NCBI GenBank assembly: GCA_900544865.1 | Contig: UQXA01000027.1 | Span: forward strand, 1-30,379 | Direction of reading: 5' to 3' | DNA: 30,379 nucleotides | From: an uncultured Collinsella sp. | GTDB taxonomy: Bacteria > Actinomycetota > Coriobacteriia > Coriobacteriales > Coriobacteriaceae | Shown: positions 24,350 to 30,379 of the stretch, piece after piece | Numbering within the stretch: position 1 is the first letter of the stretch | Layout of the letters: every line of letters begins with the position of its first letter | Made by a program: the position numbers and the translations under genes | The notes under the pieces: generated by a model | Told to the model about the DNA's origin: nothing | The model's input: only the letters and a program-made list of their open reading frames with translations | Database searches by the model: none

Positions 24350-24565
24350 GTTTGGAACATGTGGACGAAACAGGTTTGAAACACGGGTTTTGCATGTCAG
24401 GCACTCAAAAACGCTTCTACCTGCATCGTAATCAAAACGAAACATCTGCCCGTCTGCTTATGCGAAACTTTCCCGCAACAGTGCGATATTATCCATACTC
24501 GATAAAGTTCGCGGCGCATAGGGTGCCGCGATCAACATTTTTCGTTTCCCATCATTGGAGGAAGC

Positions 24566-25921
24566 ATGAGCTACACGCAGAAAGTTCTCGAAGAGCTTAA
24601 GGCCCGCTATCCCGAGCAGCCTGAGTTCATCCAGGCCGCGACCGAGATCCTCGGCACCATCCAGCCGGCGCTCGACGCCCACCCCGAGTACGAGGAGGCC
24701 GCCCTGCTGGAGCGCCTCGTCGAGCCCGAGCGCATCGTCATGTTCCGTGTTCCCTGGGTCGACGACCAGGGCAAGGTTCAGGTCAACCGCGGCTATCGCG
24801 TCGAGTTCAACTCTGCCATTGGACCCTACAAGGGCGGCCTGCGCTTTAACCCGACGGTCACCCTGGGTATGCTCAAGTTCCTGGGCCTGGAGCAGATCCT
24901 CAAGAACAGCCTGACCACCCTTCCTATGGGCGGCGGCAAGGGCGGCTCCGACTTTGACCCCAAGGGCAAGTCCAACAACGAGATCATGCACTTCTGCCAG
25001 TCCTTCATGACCGAGCTCTATCGCCACATCGGCCCCAACACCGACGTTCCTGCCGGCGACCTGGGCGTTGGCGGCCGCGAGGTTGCCTACCTGTTCGGTC
25101 AGTACAAGCGCCTGACCAACGAGTGGACCGGCGTCCTCACTGGCAAGGGCCTCTCCTTTGGCGGCTCGCTCGCCCGTACCGAGGCCACCGGCTACGGTCT
25201 GGCCTACTTTGTGGACGAGTACCTCAAGAGCCGCGGCGACTCCTTCGAGGGCAAGAACGTCGTCGTGCACGGCTCCGGCAACGTCGCTATCTACGCCGTT
25301 CAGAAGGTCTCCCAGCTCGGCGGTAAGGTGCTGGCCTGCTCCGATACTCACGGCTGGGTCGAGGATCCCGACGGCATCGACTACACTGTGCTCGAGCACG
25401 CCTACAACAAGAAGCGCTCTGGCCACGACAAGGGCGTTACGCTCGCTATGTACGTTGACGAGAAGCCCAACGCCGTGTGGCACGAGGGCGACGGCCGTGG
25501 CGTTTGGCAGCTGCCCTGCGACATCGCGCTGCCCTGCGCTCGCGAGAACACGCTGCTGCTCGAGGACGCCCAGGCGCTCGTCGCCAACGGCTGCAAGGTG
25601 GTCGGCGAGGGCGCGAACATGCCCACGACCATCGAGGCCACGACCTACTTCCAGGAGAACGGCGTTGCCTTTATGCCCGGTAAGGCTGCCAACGCCGGCG
25701 GCGTGCTCGTGTCCGGCCTGGAGATGAGCCAGAACGCCGAGCACCTGTCCTGGACCTTCGAGGAGGTCGACGGCAAGCTCGAGCAGCTCATGCGCGGCAT
25801 GTTCCACAACGTGGACGACACCGCCAAGGAGTACGGCCAGGAGGGCAACTTCGTCATGGGCGCCAACATCGCCGGCTTCCTGAAGGTCGCTGACGCCATG
25901 CTCGCCCAGGGCGTCTGCTAA
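24566..25921 (+). CDS. gdhA: Glutamate dehydrogenase (hexameric type, probably NADP-dependent)
   Basis: The enzyme makes glutamate from 2-oxoglutarate and ammonia (or the reverse). The product has 451 residues (E. coli GdhA 447). The substrate-binding segments G-P-Y-K-G-G-L-R-F and P-M-G-G-G-K-G-G-S-D-F-D-P carry the conserved lysines; G-P-N-T-D-V-P-A-G-D-L-G-V-G carries the catalytic Asp. The dinucleotide fold begins near V-V-V-H-G-S-G-N-V-A. TTGGAGGAAGC precedes the ATG. It has its own terminator and looks like a stand-alone unit with no clear link to the Se/Mo genes on either side. Coenzyme choice is assumed from similarity. Confidence 0.95.
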   Translation: MSYTQKVLEELKARYPEQPEFIQAATEILGTIQPALDAHPEYEEAALLERLVEPERIVMFRVPWVDDQGKVQVNRGYRVEFNSAIGPYKGGLRFNPTVTLGMLKFLGLEQILKNSLTTLPMGGGKGGSDFDPKGKSNNEIMHFCQSFMTELYRHIGPNTDVPAGDLGVGGREVAYLFGQYKRLTNEWTGVLTGKGLSFGGSLARTEATGYGLAYFVDEYLKSRGDSFEGKNVVVHGSGNVAIYAVQKVSQLGGKVLACSDTHGWVEDPDGIDYTVLEHAYNKKRSGHDKGVTLAMYVDEKPNAVWHEGDGRGVWQLPCDIALPCARENTLLLEDAQALVANGCKVVGEGANMPTTIEATTYFQENGVAFMPGKAANAGGVLVSGLEMSQNAEHLSWTFEEVDGKLEQLMRGMFHNVDDTAKEYGQEGNFVMGANIAGFLKVADAMLAQGVC

Positions 25922-25948
25922 ATCTTCGCTCGAAATAGCATGTGATGA

Positions 25949-25980
25949 GGCTCCCAGCTATCCGGCTGGGAGCCTTTTCT
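25949..25980 (+). terminator. Rho-independent terminator of gdhA
   Basis: GGCTCCCAGC (25949-25958) pairs perfectly with GCTGGGAGCC (25965-25974) around a six-base loop, followed by TTTTCT. It is 27 bases after the gdhA stop codon. Confidence 0.92.
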
Positions 25981-25997
25981 ATCCCGGAGGACTCCTC

Positions 25998-26070
25998 ATA
26001 ACTTGCGGTGAAATACGGACTGTTTAGCGTCCCAGAACGGCTAATCAGTCCGTATATCACCGCAAGTTAT
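25998..26070. repeat. Hairpin repeat, copy C
   Basis: The left arm (25998-26022) starts ATAACTTGCGGTGAAATA and continues CGGACTG; the right arm (26046-26070) is its complement at 24 of 25 positions. Inside, TTAGC and GCTAA extend the stem past one mismatch, leaving a loop of about 11 bases. It is the best-preserved copy. It sits just downstream of the gdhA terminator, so termination is not its obvious role here. Confidence 0.85.
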
Positions 26071-26117
26071 GGATGGGTGGGTGGATTTTGTCCTAAAACG
26101 GTGTGCGGCCCCTCGTT

Positions 26118-26126
26118 TGGTACACT
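26118..26126 (+). promoter_or_regulatory. Candidate extended -10 promoter of the Mo hydroxylase operon
   Basis: TGG-TACACT fits an extended -10 element 36 bases upstream of the chosen start codon. It overlaps a partial palindrome (GTACACTTAAAAGTAC, 26120-26135) that could be an operator. No good -35 is visible. Confidence 0.35.
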
Positions 26127-26162
26127 TAAAAGTACTGGACAAGTGAAGAGATGGGGGAGAAC

Positions 26163-27065
26163 GTGCTCAAGTTCGGTACCTACGTCCGTGTTGGAAACGC
26201 GGCCGAAGCCTATGAGCTCTTACAGAAGAACCGCAACAACAAGATTGTGGGCGGCGGCATCTGGATGCGCCTGGGTTCGCGTCGCGTGGCGACGGCGATT
26301 GACCTTTCGGCCTGCGGACTCGATCAGATCGAGGAGACCGAGACCGAGTTTCGCATCGGTGCCATGTGCACCCTGCGCCAGCTCGAGCGTCATGCCGGGC
26401 TCAACGCGCTTGTCAACAATGTCTTTGAGTTCGCCGTCCACGACATCGTGGGCGTGCAGCTGCGCAATACCGCCACGGTGGGCGGCAGCATCTACGGCCG
26501 CTTTGGCTTCTCGGACGTTCTCTCCGCCTTTCTCGCGCTCGATTCCTATGTTGAGTTGACGGGCGCCGGCCGCGTGCCGCTCGCGGAGTTCGTTGACATG
26601 GGCTACGTGCGCGACGTTATCGAGCATGTCGTGGTCGTCAAGCACGATTACCGTGCGAGCTACGAGGCCGTGCGCAAGGCCGCGACCGACTTTCCCTCGC
26701 TGAACGTTACCGCCGCCTGGTGGGACAACACCTGGCACGTCACTGTGGGTGCCCGCCCGCTGCGCGCGACCCTGCTGCAGGGCGAGGCGTGCGGCCTTAC
26801 CAACGAGCATCCTTCCGAGGACGAGCTGCGTGCCCTGGCCGCGTCCGTACGCGCGCTGAGCTACGGCACCAACCTGTGGGGCTCGGCCGACTACCGCCGC
26901 CGCATCTCGGCCCCGCTTGCCGTCCAGGCTGTGCGTCGCGCCGCCGGCATCGAGCTTTCGGCCGCGCTTGCGCACGAGCTCGAGGGCGTGCAGATTCCTA
27001 AGTTTGCCACGGACGAGTATTCCTGCCGCCGCGTGCCCGGCGTCGATTCTAGCGAGGTGCGCTAA
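26163..27065 (+). CDS. FAD-binding subunit of a molybdenum hydroxylase (XdhB-like)
   Basis: The product has 300 residues and belongs to the CoxM/XdhB family, which carries FAD and passes electrons to NAD+ or another acceptor. The FAD pyrophosphate loop is K-I-V-G-G-G-I-W-M-R-L-G near residue 25, and the second motif is T-A-T-V-G-G-S-I-Y-G-R-F-G-F-S-D. I favour the GTG at 26163, which follows GGGGGAG and gives a start M-L-K-F-x-T-Y-V-R-V like relatives; an ATG at 26151 would add four residues but has only a weak ribosome site. The stop overlaps the next start by one base (TAATG). Confidence 0.87.
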   Translation: MLKFGTYVRVGNAAEAYELLQKNRNNKIVGGGIWMRLGSRRVATAIDLSACGLDQIEETETEFRIGAMCTLRQLERHAGLNALVNNVFEFAVHDIVGVQLRNTATVGGSIYGRFGFSDVLSAFLALDSYVELTGAGRVPLAEFVDMGYVRDVIEHVVVVKHDYRASYEAVRKAATDFPSLNVTAAWWDNTWHVTVGARPLRATLLQGEACGLTNEHPSEDELRALAASVRALSYGTNLWGSADYRRRISAPLAVQAVRRAAGIELSAALAHELEGVQIPKFATDEYSCRRVPGVDSSEVR

Positions 27066-29896
27066 TGGCTGCCAAACTCATCGATCTTTCCTTTACGCTC
27101 AACGACCGCAAGGTCAAGGTTCAGATTGCCCCCGATACCATGCTCTTTGCGCTGTTGCGCGAGCAGGGCTGCGCGTCGGTGCGCTGCGCCTGCGAGACCA
27201 CCAACTGCGGCCTGTGCACGGTGTGGCTCGACGGCGACCCGGTGCTGAGCTGCTCGGTTCCCGCCGCTCGCGTCGAGGGCCACACCATCACCACGCTCGA
27301 GGGCCTCAAAGCCGAGTCTGAGGCGCTGGCCCGTGCGATGGCTGCCGAAGGCGCCGAGCAGTGCGGTTTTTGCGCCCCCGGCCTTATCATGAACGTACTG
27401 GCGCTTGCCCGCGCCGCCAAGGAGGACCCGAGCCTCGTCGCCACGCGCGAGGAGCTGTCGCGCCAGCTCGCCGGCAACCTCTGCCGTTGCAGCGGCTACG
27501 AGAGCCAGCTGCGCGCCATCGTCCGCTTCCTCAACGAGTCCGGCGTGCAGGTGGGCTTTGAGATGCCCGAGCTGCCGGTCAACGACACCAGCTGCGATGG
27601 TGTCGCGTACAAGCAGATCACCCACAAGCAGCCCAAGAAGGACTCGAAGGCGCTGCTCGAGGGCCGTCCCGTCTACACGCGTGACCTGGTGCCCGCCGGC
27701 GCGCTCATCGTCAAACTCAAGCGCAGCCCGTATGCGCGCGCCAAGATCCGCTCCATCGACACGTCGCGCGCCCTGAAGGTGCCTGGCGTGGTGGGCGTCT
27801 ACACCTACGAGGACGTGCCCCAGCGCCGCTTTACCATCGCTGGCCAGAGCTATCCGCAGCCGAGTCCCTACGACCGCCTGATCCTTGAGAACCTCGTACG
27901 CTACCAAAACGAGGAGGTGGCGATCGTCGCCGCCGAGACCGAGGAGGCCGCCGACAAGGCGCTCAAGCTCATCAAGGTCGACTACGAGGTACTCGAGCCC
28001 CTGCTCGACTTTACCCAGGCGCTCGATAACGACATCGTGGTACACCCCGAGGGCGACGTGACCTTTATGTTCCCGCAGGGTGGCGACGTTCCGCGCAACC
28101 TAGTGTGCAGTGGCACGAGCGATTTTGGCAACCTTGACGAGGCGTTCGCCCAGAGCGACATCGTCTTTGAGCGCACCTACACCAGCCAGGCCACGCAGAC
28201 CGCGCCCATGGAGACCTTCCGAGCCTTCGCGACGACCGACGCGTTTGGGCGCATCTCGGTGACCACCTCTACGCAGGTGCCCTTCCACGTGCGCCGCATG
28301 GTCGCGCAGTCGCTCGATATTCCGCAGTCGCAGGTGCAGGTCATCAAGCCGCGCATCGGCGGCGGCTTTGGCTCCAAGCAGACGGGTTGCTGCGAGATCT
28401 TCGTGGCGTTCGTGACCCAGCAGACCGGCCGTCCGAGCTACTGCTGCTACACCCGCGAGGAGACTATCACCGCGGGCAACTCGCGCCACCAGATGCAGAT
28501 GACCGTTAAGTTGGGCGCTATGAACGACGGCACCATCACGGCCATCGATCTGCACACGCTGTCCAACGCCGGCGCGTACGGCGAGCACGCCACCACGACG
28601 ATTGGCCTTTCGGGCCACAAGAGCCTGCCCATCTACAACCACGTGAAGGCGAGCCGCTTTAGCTGGGACGCCGTCTACACCAACACCAACCGCGGCGGCG
28701 CTTATCGCGGCTACGGTGCCACCCAGGGCCAGTTTGCCGTGGAGAGCGCTGTCAACGAACTCGCCGACATGCTGCACATGGACCCCGCCGACCTGCGCCT
28801 TAAGAACATCGTGCACGAGGGCGAGATCATGCCGCAGTACTACAACGAGAAGCTCAACGCCTGCGCGCTCGACCGCTGCCTGCTGCGCGCGATGGACATG
28901 ATCGGCTGGCGCGACAAGCCGCTGGCCGTGGACCTGGGCGACCGCGTGCGCGCCCTGGGCTGCGCGCTTACCATGCAGGGCTCGGGCATCTCCAACGTGG
29001 ATATCGCCGGCATCGACATGCGCCTGGAAGAGGACGGCTTCATTACCATTGGCACCGGCGCCACCGATAACGGCATGGGCGTCGACACGATCCTGGCGCA
29101 GATTGCCGCCGAGGAGCTGGGCGTGGAGAGTTCAATGATCGTGGTACGCGGCGTGGACACCGACGTGTCGCCGTTCGATGCCGGCTCGTACGCGAGCTCG
29201 GGTACGTACGTGACGGGCCTTGCCGCCAAGAACGCCGCGACCGAGCTGCGTGAGAAGATCTGCGCCAAGGCCGCCCAGATGTGGGACGTGGACGCCGCCG
29301 ACGTGGTCTTTGATGGTCAGTACGTGCGCCTGTCCGACGAGCGTGCCGCGCGTGAGCAGAACCGCTACCTCACGCTGCGCGACTTTGCCAACCTGTGCGT
29401 CAAGAACATCGCAGGCGGCGACGCGCTCACCTCGCATGCCTCTGCCTGCCTGCCCGTTTCGCCCCCGCCGTTTATGGCCGGCATTGCCGAGGTCGAGGTC
29501 GACAAGGCCACCGGCAAGGTGACTGTGGTGGACTACGCGGCGGCTGTGGACTGCGGCACCGTGATCAACGAGGCGCTCGCGCGCGTCCAGGCCGAGGGCG
29601 GCATTGCCCAGGGTATCGGCCACGCGCTCTACGAAATCGTCGAGCATGATGAGCGCGGCCGCCTGCGCACCGGCAACTTTATGAGCTACAAGCTGCCCAC
29701 GCGCCTGGATATCGGCAGTATTCGCGTGGCCTTTGAGCCGAGCTACGAGCCGACGGGCCCGTTTGGCGCCAAGTCGATCGGTGAGGTCGTCATCAACACG
29801 CCGCTCGCCGCCGTGGCCTCGGCCGTGGCACACGCCACCGGCCACCAGGTTCGCTCGCTGCCGATCACGCCCGAGAAGGCCCTGCTGGGGGAGTAA
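27065..29896 (+). CDS. Molybdenum hydroxylase, fused [2Fe-2S] and Mo-cofactor subunit (xanthine dehydrogenase/XdhD family)
   Basis: The product has 943 residues. Residues 1-160 are the iron-sulfur part with two [2Fe-2S] motifs (C-E-T-T-N-C-G-L-C with a later Cys in L-S-C-S, and Q-C-G-F-C with N-L-C-R-C-S-G). Residues from about 175 to 943 are the molybdenum domain: G-G-G-F-G-S-K-Q, Y-T-R-E-E (position of a purine-contacting Glu), A-Y-R-G-Y-G-A-T-Q-G and the catalytic Glu907 in G-P-F-G-A-K-S-I-G-E. The fusion order and length resemble E. coli XdhD/YgfN (956 aa), placed by others in the selenium-dependent Mo hydroxylase group; unlike XdhD, both cluster motifs are intact here. The substrate is probably a purine or related heterocycle but is not proven. 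Any selenium would be labile, not encoded. Confidence 0.9.
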   Translation: MAAKLIDLSFTLNDRKVKVQIAPDTMLFALLREQGCASVRCACETTNCGLCTVWLDGDPVLSCSVPAARVEGHTITTLEGLKAESEALARAMAAEGAEQCGFCAPGLIMNVLALARAAKEDPSLVATREELSRQLAGNLCRCSGYESQLRAIVRFLNESGVQVGFEMPELPVNDTSCDGVAYKQITHKQPKKDSKALLEGRPVYTRDLVPAGALIVKLKRSPYARAKIRSIDTSRALKVPGVVGVYTYEDVPQRRFTIAGQSYPQPSPYDRLILENLVRYQNEEVAIVAAETEEAADKALKLIKVDYEVLEPLLDFTQALDNDIVVHPEGDVTFMFPQGGDVPRNLVCSGTSDFGNLDEAFAQSDIVFERTYTSQATQTAPMETFRAFATTDAFGRISVTTSTQVPFHVRRMVAQSLDIPQSQVQVIKPRIGGGFGSKQTGCCEIFVAFVTQQTGRPSYCCYTREETITAGNSRHQMQMTVKLGAMNDGTITAIDLHTLSNAGAYGEHATTTIGLSGHKSLPIYNHVKASRFSWDAVYTNTNRGGAYRGYGATQGQFAVESAVNELADMLHMDPADLRLKNIVHEGEIMPQYYNEKLNACALDRCLLRAMDMIGWRDKPLAVDLGDRVRALGCALTMQGSGISNVDIAGIDMRLEEDGFITIGTGATDNGMGVDTILAQIAAEELGVESSMIVVRGVDTDVSPFDAGSYASSGTYVTGLAAKNAATELREKICAKAAQMWDVDAADVVFDGQYVRLSDERAAREQNRYLTLRDFANLCVKNIAGGDALTSHASACLPVSPPPFMAGIAEVEVDKATGKVTVVDYAAAVDCGTVINEALARVQAEGGIAQGIGHALYEIVEHDERGRLRTGNFMSYKLPTRLDIGSIRVAFEPSYEPTGPFGAKSIGEVVINTPLAAVASAVAHATGHQVRSLPITPEKALLGE

Positions 29897-29925
29897 CAGG
29901 TCAGCGAACAAGTCGTAATTGGCGG

Positions 29926-29950
29926 GGCGGGGCAACTCGTCCCGCCTTTT
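29926..29950 (+). terminator. Rho-independent terminator of the Mo hydroxylase operon
   Basis: GGCGGGG (29926-29932) pairs with TCCCGCC (29940-29946) around a seven-base loop, followed by TTTT. It is 29 bases after the stop codon. Confidence 0.75.
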
Positions 29951-30008
29951 GCACTCGTGGTGAGGTCGTGAGCTTGTAAAAGGTGTGCGTGCGCTTGCCG
30001 TTCGTATC

Positions 30009-30017
30009 TGCTATCAT
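30009..30017 (+). promoter_or_regulatory. Candidate extended -10 promoter of tRNA-Leu
   Basis: TGC-TATCAT fits an extended -10 element and ends 19 bases before the mature tRNA, a reasonable distance. No -35 at the usual spacing is convincing. Confidence 0.4.
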
Positions 30018-30036
30018 TCCTAGTCTGTGCGCTCAT

Positions 30037-30120
30037 GCGGGCGTGGCGGAATTGGTAGACGCGCCAGATTTAGGTTCTGGTGGGATTCCCGTGAAGGTTC
30101 GAGTCCTTTCGCCCGCACCA
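30037..30120 (+). tRNA. tRNA-Leu (UAG)
   Basis: This is an 84-base gene with encoded CCA. The acceptor GCGGGCG pairs with CGCCCGC. The anticodon stem CCAGA/TCTGG (30064-30068, 30076-30080) encloses TTTAGGT, giving anticodon TAG (30071-30073). The long variable arm (GGGATTCCC) and GGTTCGAGTCC T arm are typical of a class II leucine tRNA. The sequence between it and tig (30121-30211) shows no clear terminator. Confidence 0.95.
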
Positions 30121-30211
30121 ACGCACCCGCGTCGGCTTATGCCCTCGCGACTCTTTGTTGCATAAAGGTACCAGCACCTCAGATAAGCTGGGCAGTATGA
30201 GGAGGAACGTG

Positions 30212-30330
30212 TTGAACATCACCGCTTCTGACGTCAAGGACGCCAAGCTCACCGCTACGGTCACCATCCCGGCCGCCGACGTCGACGCCGCGATCAAGAA
30301 GGCCTACAAGGACACCGCCAAGAAGTACCG
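30212..30330 (+). CDS. tig: Trigger factor, N-terminal fragment (cut by contig end)
   Basis: Only the first 39 codons are present before adapter sequence begins. The reading M-N-I-T-A-S-D-V-K-D-A-K-L-T-A-T-V-T and P-A-A-D-V-D-A-A-I-K-K-A-Y-K fits the ribosome-binding N-terminal domain of trigger factor, the chaperone that meets nascent chains at the exit tunnel. I chose the TTG at 30212 because AGGAGG (30200-30205) is six bases upstream and the usual family start M-N-x-T then follows; in-frame ATG 30197 lies ahead of that ribosome site. The codon at 30329 runs into the adapter. Any residues read past that point are artefact. Confidence 0.75.
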
Positions 30331-30379
30331 CTGTCTCTTATACACATCTGACGCTGCCGACGAATAGCCTTGTGTAGAT
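30331..30379 (+). other. Illumina Nextera adapter, not genomic
   Basis: 30331-30349 is the 19-base Tn5 mosaic end (CTGTCTCTTATACACATCT). It is followed by GACGCTGCCGACGA, an eight-base index ATAGCCTT (complement of a Nextera i5 index, as I recall S520) and GTGTAGAT, the start of the P5 sequence. The order and spacing are exactly those of read-through into the adapter, so it should be trimmed. Confidence 0.97.

Noticed and set aside
1..30379. CRISPR arrays, insertion sequences or prophage genes
   Set aside because: I saw no regularly spaced short repeats with unique spacers, no transposase and no phage proteins.

Overview
The window is about 30.4 kb of high-GC DNA. It looks like a chromosomal contig from an anaerobic actinobacterium of the class Coriobacteriia, most likely Collinsella or a close relative. 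I infer this from base composition, the style of the proteins and the gene content; no database search was run. The right end is not natural sequence. From 30331 it matches an Illumina Nextera transposase adapter plus index, so the contig ends inside the trigger factor gene. The left end (1-534) has no convincing gene and is a mosaic of inverted repeats.

Layout. (1) 1-534: repeats. (2) 535-1327, minus strand: a RelB/DinJ-type antitoxin and a PIN-domain toxin, sharing a control region with the next operon. (3) 1756-17163, plus strand: a complete formate hydrogenlyase operon of the Hyf (FHL-2) type, in the order hydN-like ferredoxin, fdhF (selenocysteine), hyfABCDEFGHIJ, hycI, focA, closed by a strong terminator. 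(4) 17286-22877: an orphan molybdopterin oxidoreductase followed by selA and selB. (5) 23014-23110: selC, tRNA-Sec with anticodon UCA. (6) 23265-24308: mobA and a DUF3343 (putative Se/S carrier) gene with a cysteine-rich N-terminus. (7) 24566-25921: gdhA. (8) 26163-29896: a two-gene molybdenum hydroxylase of the xanthine dehydrogenase/XdhD type (FAD subunit, then a fused [2Fe-2S]-Mo subunit). (9) 30037-30120: tRNA-Leu(UAG), then the 5' end of tig.

How it works together. FocA moves formate. FdhF (bis-MGD, Sec140, [4Fe-4S]) oxidises it to CO2. The polyferredoxins HydN/HyfA and HyfH carry electrons to the [NiFe] hydrogenase HyfG/HyfI on a complex I-like membrane arm (HyfB, C, D, E, F), which probably conserves energy as an ion gradient while H2 is made. 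HyfJ and HycI mature the hydrogenase. SelA, SelB and selC are what is needed to decode the in-frame UGA of fdhF, together with SelD, which is not in the window. MobA makes the guanine dinucleotide form of the cofactor. The DUF3343 protein and the Mo hydroxylase suggest a second use of selenium, a labile-Se Mo hydroxylase, but this is a hypothesis. The window therefore reads as a selenium/molybdenum island around formate metabolism.

The most unusual non-coding signal is a family of long hairpin repeats (454-521, 22890-22956, 25998-26070). Their outer stems are conserved, and their inner stems differ between copies but still pair.
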